In this document: piece by piece, positions 1 through 8,328 of the stretch
How the letters are laid out: every line of letters begins with the position of its first letter
Position numbering within the stretch: the stretch's first letter is position 1
Assembly: GCF_012726235.1 (NCBI RefSeq)
Contig: NZ_JAASAH010000014.1
Location: 62,001-126,000 of the forward strand
Direction: 5' to 3'
Length of the DNA: 64,000 nucleotides
From: Streptomyces sp. HNM0574
Lineage (GTDB): Bacteria > Actinomycetota > Actinomycetes > Streptomycetales > Streptomycetaceae
Made by a program: the position numbers and the translations under genes
The notes under the pieces: model-generated
Database searches by the model: none
Told to the model about the DNA's origin: nothing
The model's input: the letters and a program-made list of their open reading frames with translations, nothing else

Positions 1-994
1 TGCTGGTGGCGCTGCACCGCTGGCCCGCCTGGCCGAACGCGCCCTGCACGACGGCGTCGACGGCGCGGTCCAGGTCGGCGTCGTCGAGGACCACCACGGC
101 GTTCTTGCCGCCGAGTTCGAGCTGGGTGCGCAGCAGCCGGGCCGCTCCCCCGGTCTGGATGGCGGTGCCGACGGCGAGGGAGCCGGTGAAGCTGACGCCC
201 CGTACGGCCGGGTTGTCGACCAGGGCCTGGCCCGCCGCCGCGTCGCCCTGGACGAGGTTGAGCACGCCGTCGCCGACGCCCGCCTCGTGGAACAGCTCGG
301 TGAGCAGGGCCGCGGTGAGCGGGGTGAGCGGGGACGGTTTGAGCACCGCGGTGCATCCGGAGAGCAGCGCGGGGGCGACCTTCCACATCGGGATGGCGAG
401 CGGGAAGTTCCACGGCGAGATCAGCCCGACGACGCCGAGGGGGCGGCGGAAGGTGCAGGCGAAGACGCGTTCCTCCTCGGCGGGCGCGGTGACCCCGCCG
501 AGCGTCCTGGCCTGCCCGAGGGTGAAGTCGAGGACGGAGCGGGCGCGTTGGACCTCGGCGCGCGCCTCCCGCAGCAGCTTGCCCTGTTCGCGGGTGATGG
601 CGCGGGCGAACAGCTCGGCGCGGCGGCCGAGGAGTTCCGAGGCGGCGGCGAGGCGTTCGGCGCGGGCGACGGGGCCGAGGGCGTGCCAGGCGGGGAAGGC
701 GCGGGCCGCCGCGTCGACGGCGCGGTCGGTGTCGACGCCGCCGGACTCGGTGAACTCCCCGATCCGGTCGGCCGGATCGGCCGGGTTCTCGTTCACCCGG
801 GTCTGTCCGGACTCGGCGGGGCACCAGTCGCCGTCGACGAGGTTGAGCAGGTATCGCTCCGCCACGGGCGGATGGTCTCCAGCCACGGGCGGATGGTCTC
901 CCGCCACGGGCGGGTCGTCCTCCGTCGCGGGCCGGGTCCCGGCCGCGTCCTTGTGGGGTGCCGTCACACGCGGGTGTTCCTGGATGCGGGCCAT
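1..994 (-). CDS. aldehyde dehydrogenase family protein, C-terminus outside the window
   Basis: NAD(P)-dependent oxidation of an aldehyde to a carboxylate; the physiological substrate cannot be told. The 331 visible residues hold the family marks in order: the cofactor-binding SPWNFPLAIP stretch (about 193-202), the VLKPSPLTPL segment (217-226), FTGS (269-272), the ELGGKN general-base motif (293-298) and GQRCSAT with the catalytic Cys near 327. The gene is cut by the left window edge soon after that Cys, so roughly the last third is not seen. ATG at 994 is preceded by GGAGGAAGGA-type sequence. Residues about 29-46 are an in-frame triplicated heptad and lie before the conserved fold, so a later start (a GTG before ERYLLN) is also possible. 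It could be a succinate- or ketoglutarate-semialdehyde dehydrogenase; the fragment does not decide. Confidence 0.9.
   Translation of the reverse strand, partial: MARIQEHPRVTAPHKDAAGTRPATEDDPPVAGDHPPVAGDHPPVAERYLLNLVDGDWCPAESGQTRVNENPADPADRIGEFTESGGVDTDRAVDAAARAFPAWHALGPVARAERLAAASELLGRRAELFARAITREQGKLLREARAEVQRARSVLDFTLGQARTLGGVTAPAEEERVFACTFRRPLGVVGLISPWNFPLAIPMWKVAPALLSGCTAVLKPSPLTPLTAALLTELFHEAGVGDGVLNLVQGDAAAGQALVDNPAVRGVSFTGSLAVGTAIQTGGAARLLRTQLELGGKNAVVVLDDADLDRAVDAVVQGAFGQAGQRCSATS
861..923. repeat. three 21-bp tandem repeats inside the aldehyde dehydrogenase N-terminus
   Basis: Units at 861-881, 882-902 and 903-923. The first two are identical except the last base; the third has diverged. 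The unit length is a multiple of three, so read leftward it encodes repeated VAGDHPP heptads in a region upstream of the conserved enzyme fold. Confidence 0.85.
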
Positions 995-1250
995 GCTGCC
1001 GCCGTCCTTCCTCCGGTGCTCCTGGGTCGCGGCCAGGTTCGCCCAGGCCGGGGGCCGTGACCATCCGTCAATCACGAATGCGGGGCATAGCGAGCGGCTA
1101 TGGACGGTGCCGCGGACACCGCCGCTCTGCCCTCGGCCGAATCCGCGCGGAGCCGGTCCGGTGCGGGCGGGCGTGCGGCTACCGTGACGGCGTACCGGCA
1201 GGCGCGTACGTACCGGCACGCCCCCAGGAACCCGCACCCGAGGAGCCGCC

Positions 1251-2165
1251 ATGTACCAGGCCACGGCGGGGAACCGCCCATTCCGCTTCGGCGTCAACCT
1301 GACCACCGCCGCTCCGGGACCCCGGTGGCAGGCGCTCTGCCGCCGGGCCGAGGAGCTCGGCTACGACACCGTGCACGTGCCCGACCACCTCGGCGCCCCC
1401 GCGCCGTTCCCCGCCCTGGTGGCGGCGGCCGCCGCGACGGAACGCGTCCGGGTGGGCACCTTCGTGCTGAACGCGGGCTTCTGGAACCCGGCCCTGCTGG
1501 CCCGCGAGGCCGCCACCTGCGACCTGCTGACCGGCGGACGGCTGGAGCTGGGCCTCGGCGCGGGGTACGTGCAGGCCGAACACGACACCGCCGGCCTGCC
1601 GTTCGGCACCCCGGGGCAGCGGGCCGCGCACCTGGAGCACACCGTGCGGGAGGTGGCGCGCCTGCTGGCCGACCCGGACCACGAGCCGCGCCCGGCGCAG
1701 CGCCGCGTCCCGCTGCTGGTGGGCGGCAACGGGGACCGGGTGCTGCGGCTGGCGGCCGAGCGCGCCGCGGTCGCCGCGTTCACCGGCGCTCGGCAGGCGC
1801 CGGACGGGCCGCAGGGCGAACTCCAGCTGCTCTCCCCCGCCGAGCTGGAGCAACGCGTCACCGCCTACCGCGCGTTCGAGGCCGCCCGGGCGGACCGCAC
1901 GGAACCGGCCGAGCTGAACCACCTGGTGCAGCGGGTGGTCCTCACCGACGACCGCCGGGCCGCGGCCGCCGCGCTGCTCCCGTACGCCCCCGCACTGACC
2001 GAGCAGGACCTGCTGGAGCACCCGGCACTCCTGGCGGGCACCCCGCACGAGGTCGCCCACCAACTGCACGTCTTCCGCGAACGCTTCGGCTTCTCCTACA
2101 TCACCGTCCTGGAACCCTTCCTGGAACCCTTCGGCGAGGTCGTCCGGGAGCTGCGGAGGGGGTGA
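1251..2165 (+). CDS. LLM-class (F420-dependent type) oxidoreductase
   Basis: A 304-residue TIM-barrel flavin/deazaflavin oxidoreductase of the luciferase-like monooxygenase class, closest in pattern to the actinobacterial F420-dependent subfamily TIGR03621. Visible marks are the opening beta strand FRFGVNL (about 11-17), the DTVHVPDHLG segment (near 38-47), the LTGGRLELGLGAGY cofactor loop (about 97-110) and LLVGGNGDRVL (about 158-168). The ATG follows GAGCCGCC with only a weak Shine-Dalgarno. F420 rather than FMN use is an inference from subfamily resemblance; no substrate can be assigned. It stands alone, diverging from the aldehyde dehydrogenase and 95 bp before an acetyltransferase. Confidence 0.8.
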   Translation: MYQATAGNRPFRFGVNLTTAAPGPRWQALCRRAEELGYDTVHVPDHLGAPAPFPALVAAAAATERVRVGTFVLNAGFWNPALLAREAATCDLLTGGRLELGLGAGYVQAEHDTAGLPFGTPGQRAAHLEHTVREVARLLADPDHEPRPAQRRVPLLVGGNGDRVLRLAAERAAVAAFTGARQAPDGPQGELQLLSPAELEQRVTAYRAFEAARADRTEPAELNHLVQRVVLTDDRRAAAAALLPYAPALTEQDLLEHPALLAGTPHEVAHQLHVFRERFGFSYITVLEPFLEPFGEVVRELRRG

Positions 2166-2260
2166 GCGGCGCCGACTGGCCCCGTACGCCGGGGACTTGG
2201 GGCAGGTCCGGCCAGTGGAAACCCTCGCCGTCCCGGCCCGTTCTCTGCTTGGCTCGCCCC

Positions 2261-2689
2261 ATGAGCGATCTTCACGTCCGGTACGCCCGCCCCTCCGACA
2301 TCGACGCCGTGCTGCGGTTCTGGCGCGAGGCGGCGGAGGGGACGAGCATCAGTGACGACCGGGACGGGGTGGCCCGGCTCCTCGCCCGGGACCCGGAGGC
2401 GCTGCTCCTCGCGGAGCGCGACGGGCGTCTCGTGGGGACGGTCATCGCGGGCTTCGACGGCTGGCGGTGCTCCGCCTACCGGCTGGCCGTGCGCCCCGGC
2501 TGCCGCCGGCAGGGCATCGCCGCGGCGCTGATGGAGGCCGCCGAGGAGCGCTTCCTCGCCCTCGGCGGACGGCGGGCCGACGCCATGGTGCTGGAGGCCA
2601 ACGAGCCGGCCCACCACACCTGGGCCGCGGCCGGCTACCACCGCGAGGACCACTGGCGGCGCTGGGTCAAGCCGCTGGCCCGGGACTGA
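2261..2689 (+). CDS. GNAT family N-acetyltransferase
   Basis: A 142-residue single-domain acetyl-CoA-dependent N-acetyltransferase. It opens with the typical VRYARPSDIDAVLRFW strand-helix, followed by GTVIAGFDGW (beta 4) and the acetyl-CoA pyrophosphate loop RPGCRRQGIAAAL (Q/RxxGxA, about 77-89), and ends with the HTWAAAGYHRED segment common in small GNATs. Substrate unknown. ATG at 2261 gives full coverage of the domain; no clear Shine-Dalgarno is seen. Confidence 0.85.
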   Translation: MSDLHVRYARPSDIDAVLRFWREAAEGTSISDDRDGVARLLARDPEALLLAERDGRLVGTVIAGFDGWRCSAYRLAVRPGCRRQGIAAALMEAAEERFLALGGRRADAMVLEANEPAHHTWAAAGYHREDHWRRWVKPLARD

Positions 2690-2892
2690 GCCGGGGCGCC
2701 CCGTACCCGGTCGCCTGTGACCGGCGTCGCACTCCTGCGCGACCGCGGCTTTTGCCCGTCCTTTACGATGGACAGCTCCATATCCGCAGCGTCCTCGAAA
2801 GGTCGTGAGCGTCCGCCCATGGGCGACCCTCTCAGTAGCACACATCGAGCGATCCCCTCCCCCCTGCCCGACGATGGGACGGAGGTGAACCG

Positions 2893-4239
2893 ATGACCGA
2901 GGTGCTTCTCCTTCTCGTGGCGCTTCTCCTGTCGCTGGCGTGCGGCGCGTTCGTCGCGGCCGAGTTCTCGCTGACGACCGTGGAGCGGGCCGACCTGGAG
3001 CGGGCGGTGCAGCGCGGCGAGCGCGGCGCGAGCAGCGCCCTCGCGGCGGTCCGCTCGCTCACCTTCCAGCTCTCGGGTGCGCAGCTCGGCATCACCGTCA
3101 CCAACCTCGTCGTCGGCATGCTCGCCGAGCCCTCGGTCGCGAAGCTGATCAAGGGCCCGCTGGAGGCCGTCGGCGTTCCCGCGTCGGCCTCGTCCTCGAT
3201 CGCGCTGGTCCTGGGCACGGCGGTCTCCACCGTCGTGCTGATGGTGGTCGGCGAGCTGGTCCCGAAGAACTGGGCGATCTCCCGCCCGCTGCCGATGGCC
3301 AAGCGGATCGCGACGCCGCAGCGCGCGTTCAGCACCGTCTTCCGGCCGCTGATCAAGCACCTGAACAACACCGCGAACCGGCTCCTGCACCGGATGGGCA
3401 TGGAGCCCACCGAGGAGCTGGCCTCGGCCCGTTCGCCGCAGGAGCTGGTGGCGCTGGCCCGGCACTCGGCGAAGGAGGGCGCGCTGGAGGTCGACACGGC
3501 CGAGCTGTTCGTGCGCACCCTGCACCTGGCCGAGCTGACGGCGGAGAACGTGATGACGCCCCGCGTCCAGGTCACCTCCCTCGACGTGCAGGCCACGGCC
3601 GAGGACGTGGCGAACGCGACCCGGGCCACCGGCCTCTCCCGCTTCCCCGTGGTGCGCGGCGGCCTGGACTCGGTCGCGGGCATCGTGCGGATCAAGGACG
3701 TGCTGGCGGTCCCGGCCGAGCAGCGGCTGCGCAAGCCCGTCACGGAGCTGATGCGGGAGCCGCTGCTGGTGCCCGAGTCGCTCACCGTGGACAAGCTGCT
3801 GGACCGGATGCCGGGCGGCGACCGCAGCATCGCGGTCGTCATCGACGAGTACGGCGGCACGGCCGGTGTGGTGACCCTGGAGGACATCATCGAGGAGGTC
3901 GTGGGCGAGGTCCGCGACGAGCACGACCCGCTGGAGACCCCGGACCTGGCCCCCGCGGGCGAGGACGCCGAGGGCCGCCGGGTCTTCGACGCCGACGGCG
4001 CGGCCCGCGCCGACCAGCTGCAGACCATCGGCCTGCGCGTACCGGAGGGCCCGTACGAGACGCTGGCCGGCCTGGTCGCCACCGAGCTGGGCCGGATCCC
4101 CGCGGAGGGGGACACGGTGACGGTGACGGGCTGGGAACTGACGGTGACGGACGCGCGCGGCCGGCGGGCCGCGCGGGTGCGCCTGCTCGCACCGCTGCCC
4201 GCCGCCGATGACCAGGACGACGAGGAGGCCGGGCGATGA
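2893..4239 (+). CDS. CNNM/HlyC-type transporter with CBS pair (first of two)
   Basis: A 448-residue membrane protein of the HlyC/CorC (CNNM, UPF0053) group, linked in other bacteria to magnesium or cobalt homeostasis. Order: DUF21 transmembrane domain (about 1-190; hydrophobic N-terminus with FVAAEFSL and the GELVPKNWA motif), a CBS-domain pair (about 210-330; MTPRVQV, LSRFPVV, DEYGGTAGVVTLEDI) and a C-terminal CorC/HlyC domain (about 355-440). The ATG sits 6-7 nt after GGAGGTG. It overlaps the next gene by 4 nt (ATGA), so the two are translated together and may form a heteromer. The 203-bp upstream gap has no leader that I can identify with a known metal riboswitch. Confidence 0.92.
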   Translation: MTEVLLLLVALLLSLACGAFVAAEFSLTTVERADLERAVQRGERGASSALAAVRSLTFQLSGAQLGITVTNLVVGMLAEPSVAKLIKGPLEAVGVPASASSSIALVLGTAVSTVVLMVVGELVPKNWAISRPLPMAKRIATPQRAFSTVFRPLIKHLNNTANRLLHRMGMEPTEELASARSPQELVALARHSAKEGALEVDTAELFVRTLHLAELTAENVMTPRVQVTSLDVQATAEDVANATRATGLSRFPVVRGGLDSVAGIVRIKDVLAVPAEQRLRKPVTELMREPLLVPESLTVDKLLDRMPGGDRSIAVVIDEYGGTAGVVTLEDIIEEVVGEVRDEHDPLETPDLAPAGEDAEGRRVFDADGAARADQLQTIGLRVPEGPYETLAGLVATELGRIPAEGDTVTVTGWELTVTDARGRRAARVRLLAPLPAADDQDDEEAGR

Positions 4240-5255
4240 CCGCGGTCCAGTTGCTGATCGGACTGTTGACGCTGGTCGTCAACGCCTTCTTCGTCGGCGC
4301 CGAGTTCGCGCTGATCTCGGTCCGGCGCAGCCAGATCGAGCCGCACGCGGACGAGGGCAACAAGCGGGCCCGCACGGTGGTGTGGGGCCTGGAGCACGTG
4401 TCGCAGCTGATGGCGGCGGCGCAGCTGGGCATCACCCTGTGCACCCTGGTGCTGGGTGTGGTCGCCGAGCCCGCGATCGCGCATCTGCTGGAGCCGGTCT
4501 TCCACGCGGTGGGCATGCCGGACGGGCTGACGCACCCGGTGTCGTTCGTGATCGCGCTGACCCTCGCGACGTACCTGCACATGCTGCTGGGCGAGATGGT
4601 CCCGAAGAACATCGCGCTGGCCGAGCCGGAGCGCACCGCGCTGCTGCTGGGCCCGCCGCTGGTGAAGCTCTCGCGCGCGCTGCGCCCGGTGATCTTCACG
4701 ATCAACGCCTTCGCGAACAGCCTGCTGAAGCTGCTGCGGGTGGAGCCGAAGGACGAGGTCGAGGCCGCGTTCTCGGACGACGAGCTGGCCCAGATGGTGG
4801 CCGACTCGCGCCAGGCGGGCCTGCTCGACGACCGCTCGACGGCCCGGCTGCGGGACGCGCTGGAGCTGGGCACCCGTCCGGTCGGCGAGGTCGCCAGGCC
4901 GACGGAGCGGGTGGTCTCGGCGCGGCTCGGGGTGACGCCCGAGGAGCTGGAGCAGATGTCGGCCCGTTCGGGCTTCTCCCGCTTCCCCGTCGTCGACTCC
5001 AGCGGGCGGGCCGTGGGCTATCTGCACGTCAAGGACGCGCTGGACGCCTCGCCCCGGGACGAGCCGTTCCCGCAGTCCGCGATGCGGCCGATCGCGCTGG
5101 TCCAGGCGTCGATGCCGCTGGACGACGTGCTGGCCGCGATGCGCTCCAGCCGTACGCACCTGGCCGCGGTGATCGGCGCGGACCGGCGGGCCGTGGGCGT
5201 GGTGACGATGGAGGACGTGCTGCGCGAACTGGTGGGCACCCAGCCCGCCGCCTGA
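4236..5255 (+). CDS. CNNM/HlyC-type transporter (second of two)
   Basis: A 339-residue paralogue of the preceding gene, with the same DUF21 domain (FFVGAEFALISVRR near the N-terminus, GEMVPKNIALAEPE about 118-131) and CBS pair (FSRFPVVDSSGRAVGY, GVVTMEDVLRELVG) but without the C-terminal CorC/HlyC domain. It ends directly after the second CBS domain. Its ATG overlaps the upstream stop (ATGA). This long-plus-short tandem is common in actinobacteria; the different C-termini suggest the partners are not interchangeable. Transported ion is not shown by the sequence. Confidence 0.92.
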   Translation: MTAVQLLIGLLTLVVNAFFVGAEFALISVRRSQIEPHADEGNKRARTVVWGLEHVSQLMAAAQLGITLCTLVLGVVAEPAIAHLLEPVFHAVGMPDGLTHPVSFVIALTLATYLHMLLGEMVPKNIALAEPERTALLLGPPLVKLSRALRPVIFTINAFANSLLKLLRVEPKDEVEAAFSDDELAQMVADSRQAGLLDDRSTARLRDALELGTRPVGEVARPTERVVSARLGVTPEELEQMSARSGFSRFPVVDSSGRAVGYLHVKDALDASPRDEPFPQSAMRPIALVQASMPLDDVLAAMRSSRTHLAAVIGADRRAVGVVTMEDVLRELVGTQPAA

Positions 5256-5267
5256 CGCGCGGGGCCC

Positions 5268-5308
5268 GGAGGGCGCGGCGGCGGGTTCGTCCTGGTGCCG
5301 CGCCCTCC
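5268..5308 (+). terminator. hairpin after the CNNM pair
   Basis: Perfect 12-bp arms (GGAGGGCGCGGC at 5268-5279 with its complement at 5297-5308) separated by 17 nt, 13 bp after the stop codon. No U-tract, as is usual for actinobacterial terminators. Confidence 0.6.
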
Positions 5309-5387
5309 GTCGTTCCGTCGTCCGCCGGGGAGCCGGAGGGGCCGGGCCCGAGTCGGTGCCCCGGGCAACCGGTTAGGCTTGCCGGTC

Positions 5388-6209
5388 GTGGACAGCGCAT
5401 CCCTCAGCCCCCGCGTCAGCAGCTTCGTCGCCCTCGGCGACTCCTTCACCGAAGGCATGTCCGACCGCCTCCCGGACGGCACCTACCGCGGCTGGGCCGA
5501 CGTCCTCGCGGCCCGCCTCGCCGCCCGTGCCGCCGTCCCGGACGACGGCGCCGAGGCCCCCGCCGCGTTCCGGTACGCGAACCTCGCCGTGCGCGGCAAG
5601 CTGATCGGCCAGATCGCGGCCGAGCAGGTCGACCGCGCCGCCGGGATGCACGCCGACCTGGTGACCCTCGTCGGCGGGCTGAACGACACCCTCCGCCCCA
5701 AGTGCGACCTCGGGCGGGTGTTCGGCCTGCTGGAGGAGTCGGTGGAGAAACTGGCCCCGCACTGCGGACGGCTGGTGCTGATGCGCAGCCCGGGCCGCTC
5801 GGGCCCGGTGATGGAGCGCTACCGCCCCCGCCTCGACCAGCTGTGCACGTTCATCGACGAGCTGGCCGCACGGCACGGCGCCACCGTGGTGGACCTGCTC
5901 GGCGCCCCGGTCCTCGGCGACCCCCGGCTGTGGGCCGACGACCGGCTGCACCTGACCCGCGAGGGCCACGCGCGCGTGGCCGAGGCGGTGTGGCAGGGGC
6001 TGGGCCTGCCGCCCGAGTCGGACTGGCGGGCCCCGCTCCCGCCGCCCGTCCCCGCGCCGTGGGCCCGGCGGCGGATCGCGGACCTGCGGTTCGCACGCGA
6101 GCACCTGGTGCCCTGGGTGGGGCGGCGGCTGACGGGCCGTTCCTCCGGCGACGGACGCGCCCCGAAGCGCCCCGAGCTGGCACCGCTGGCCTGCGAGGAC
6201 TCCCCGTAA
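5388..6209 (+). CDS. SGNH/GDSL-family hydrolase
   Basis: A 273-residue serine esterase/lipase-like hydrolase. The catalytic Ser is in GDSFTEG (about 17-23), the oxyanion Gly/Asn in GGLND (about 99-103), and the Asp-His pair in DDRLHLTREGH near 187-197. No signal peptide is visible, so it probably acts in the cytoplasm. The GTG start was chosen because TAGGCT at 5374-5379 lies 8 nt before it and no Shine-Dalgarno is present, the pattern of a leaderless transcript. It lies 32 bp before purB on the same strand. Substrate unknown. Confidence 0.85.
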   Translation: MDSASLSPRVSSFVALGDSFTEGMSDRLPDGTYRGWADVLAARLAARAAVPDDGAEAPAAFRYANLAVRGKLIGQIAAEQVDRAAGMHADLVTLVGGLNDTLRPKCDLGRVFGLLEESVEKLAPHCGRLVLMRSPGRSGPVMERYRPRLDQLCTFIDELAARHGATVVDLLGAPVLGDPRLWADDRLHLTREGHARVAEAVWQGLGLPPESDWRAPLPPPVPAPWARRRIADLRFAREHLVPWVGRRLTGRSSGDGRAPKRPELAPLACEDSP

Positions 6210-6228
6210 CGGCGGCACACGCACCCCG

Positions 6229-6234
6229 TAGAAT
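6229..6234 (+). promoter_or_regulatory. -10 hexamer TAGAAT of a leaderless purB promoter
   Basis: TAGAAT ends 7 nt before the GTG of purB and there is no Shine-Dalgarno sequence, so transcription should begin at or next to the start codon. No good -35 hexamer is visible. Confidence 0.65.
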
Positions 6235-6241
6235 CGGCCGC

Positions 6242-7672
6242 GTGACTGAAGCGCCGCGCATTCCGAACGTCCTCGCCCACCGCTACGCCTCCGCCGATCT
6301 GGCCCGGCTGTGGTCCCCCGAACACAAGGTGGTGCTGGAGCGGCAGCTGTGGCTGGCCGTCCTCAAGGCCCAGCGCGACCTGGGCATCGAGGTGCCCGAG
6401 CAGGCCGTCGCCGACTACGAGCGGGTGCTCGGGGACGTCGACCTGGCCTCGATCGCCGAGCGCGAGAAGGTCACCCGGCACGATGTGAAGGCGCGGATCG
6501 AGGAGTTCAACGCGCTGGCCGGGCACGAGCACGTGCACAAGGGCATGACCTCCCGGGACCTGACGGAGAACGTCGAGCAGCTGCAGATCCGCCAGTCCCT
6601 GCTGCTGGCCAGGGACCGTACGGTGGCGCTGCTCGCGCGGCTGGGCAAGCTGGCCGGTGAGCACGCCGAGCTGGTGATGGCCGGGCGTTCGCACAACGTC
6701 GCGGCGCAGGCGACGACGCTGGGCAAGCGCTTCGCGACGGCCGCCGACGAACTGCTCGTCGCCTACCGGCGCCTGGAGGACCTGCTCTCGCGCTACCCGC
6801 TGCGCGGCATCAAGGGCCCCGTCGGCACCGCGCAGGACATGCTCGACCTCCTCGGCGGCGACCAGGACAAGCTGGCCGAGCTGGAGCAGCGGGTCGCCGA
6901 ACACCTCGGATTCCGGGAGGCGTTCACCTCCGTCGGCCAGGTCTACCCGCGCTCGCTGGACTACGACGCGGTGAGCGCGCTGGTGCAGCTGGCGGCCGCG
7001 CCCTCGTCGCTGGCGAAGACGATCCGGCTGATGGCCGGCCAGGAGCTGGTCACGGAGGGCTTCAAGGAGGGCCAGGTCGGCTCCTCCGCGATGCCGCACA
7101 AGATGAACACCCGCTCCTGCGAGCGCGTCAACGGCCTGATGGTGATCCTCCGCGGCTACGCGTCGATGGCGGGCGAGCTCTCCGGCGACCAGTGGAACGA
7201 GGGCGACGTCTCCTGCTCCGTGGTCCGCCGCGTCGCGCTGCCGGACGCGTTCTTCGCCTTCGACGGGCTGATCGAGACCTTCCTGACGGTGCTGGACGAG
7301 TTCGGCGCCTTCCCCGCCGTCGTCGAGCGGGAGCTGGACCGGTACCTGCCGTTCCTCGCGACGACGAAGGTGCTGATGGCCTCCGTCCGCGCCGGTGTCG
7401 GCCGCGAGCTGGCGCACGAGGTCATCAAGGAGCACGCCGTCGCCTCCGCGCTGGCGCTGCGCGAGGGCGCGGCGCACAACGAGCTGCTGGACCGGCTGGC
7501 GCAGGACGAGCGGATTCCGCTGGAGCGCGGCCGGCTGGACGCGCTGATGGCCGACCGGCTGTCCTTCACCGGTGCCGCCGCCGCGCAGGTCGGCGCCGTC
7601 GCCGGGCGGGTCGAGGAGATCGTGAAGGAGCACCCGCAGGCGGCCGGTTACGCGCCGGGAGCGATCCTCTGA
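6242..7672 (+). CDS. purB: adenylosuccinate lyase
   Basis: Catalyses two steps of purine synthesis: SAICAR to AICAR plus fumarate, and adenylosuccinate to AMP plus fumarate. The 476-residue length fits the family. Visible marks are HYDVKARIEEFN-like RHDVKARIEEF (about 79-89), the GMTSRDLTEN loop (about 101-110) and the fumarase/aspartase superfamily signature GSSAMPHKMN (about 280-289) carrying the catalytic Ser loop. The start is a leaderless GTG. The stop overlaps a candidate CTG start of the DNA glycosylase gene. Confidence 0.97.
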   Translation: MTEAPRIPNVLAHRYASADLARLWSPEHKVVLERQLWLAVLKAQRDLGIEVPEQAVADYERVLGDVDLASIAEREKVTRHDVKARIEEFNALAGHEHVHKGMTSRDLTENVEQLQIRQSLLLARDRTVALLARLGKLAGEHAELVMAGRSHNVAAQATTLGKRFATAADELLVAYRRLEDLLSRYPLRGIKGPVGTAQDMLDLLGGDQDKLAELEQRVAEHLGFREAFTSVGQVYPRSLDYDAVSALVQLAAAPSSLAKTIRLMAGQELVTEGFKEGQVGSSAMPHKMNTRSCERVNGLMVILRGYASMAGELSGDQWNEGDVSCSVVRRVALPDAFFAFDGLIETFLTVLDEFGAFPAVVERELDRYLPFLATTKVLMASVRAGVGRELAHEVIKEHAVASALALREGAAHNELLDRLAQDERIPLERGRLDALMADRLSFTGAAAAQVGAVAGRVEEIVKEHPQAAGYAPGAIL

Positions 7673-8220
7673 CACCGCGCTTCACCGCGAGCGAGCTGGA
7701 GGCCGCCCGCGACCGCCTCGTTCCCGATGTGGTCGCGGACGGCCTCCGCGTGCTGTTCTGCGGCATCAACCCGGGGCTGATGTCCGCGGCCACGGGCCAC
7801 CACTTCGCCCGCCCCGGCAACCGCTTCTGGCCGGTGCTGCACCGCTCCGGCTTCACGCCCCGGCAGCTCGCGCCCGAGGAGGAGCGGGAGCTGCTGCGGT
7901 ACGGGCTGGGCATCACCAACGTCGTCGCGCGGGCCACGGCGCGGGCCGACGAGCTGGACGCCGAGGAGTACCGCGAGGGCGGCCGGATTCTGACCGGGAA
8001 GGTGGAGCGGCTGCGTCCGCGGGTGCTGGCGGTCGTCGGCGTCACCGCGTACCGCACGGCCTTCGGCGAGCGGAAGGCTCAAGTCGGCCCGCAGGAGCGG
8101 ATGCTGGGCCCGTCGCGGGTGTGGGTGCTGCCCAACCCGAGCGGGCTGAACGCGCATTGGAGCGTGGCGACGATGGCCGACGCGTTCCGCGCGCTGCGCG
8201 AGGACGCGGAAGGCGCCTGA
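7669..8220 (+). CDS. mug: G/U mismatch-specific uracil/thymine DNA glycosylase family protein
   Basis: A 183-residue (from CTG) member of the Mug/TDG family that removes uracil or related bases mispaired with G. The active-site strand CGINPG (31-36) and the NPSGLN insertion loop (about 156-161) are present, with HFARPGNRFWPVL between. Start choice is unusual: no ATG or GTG precedes the conserved N-terminus in frame except GTG at 7729, which has no Shine-Dalgarno and removes 20 residues. CTG at 7669 overlaps the purB stop (CTGA) and has GGGAG 7 nt upstream, so a coupled CTG start is favoured here. Confidence 0.85.
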   Translation: MTPRFTASELEAARDRLVPDVVADGLRVLFCGINPGLMSAATGHHFARPGNRFWPVLHRSGFTPRQLAPEEERELLRYGLGITNVVARATARADELDAEEYREGGRILTGKVERLRPRVLAVVGVTAYRTAFGERKAQVGPQERMLGPSRVWVLPNPSGLNAHWSVATMADAFRALREDAEGA

Positions 8221-8328
8221 GCGGAAGCCCTCCGGCGTTCCCCGGGAGGTACCCCGCGGACCCTCGCAGCGCGCGGGGGCAGCCGATACCATCCGCACAC
8301 GCGCAGGCACAGGGAGGCGGAGGCGGAC

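Noticed and set aside
2690..2892. Possible metal riboswitch before the CNNM pair
   Set aside because: The gap has short hairpins and a TACGAT -10-like hexamer, but I could not match conserved elements of the M-box or yybP-ykoY riboswitches.
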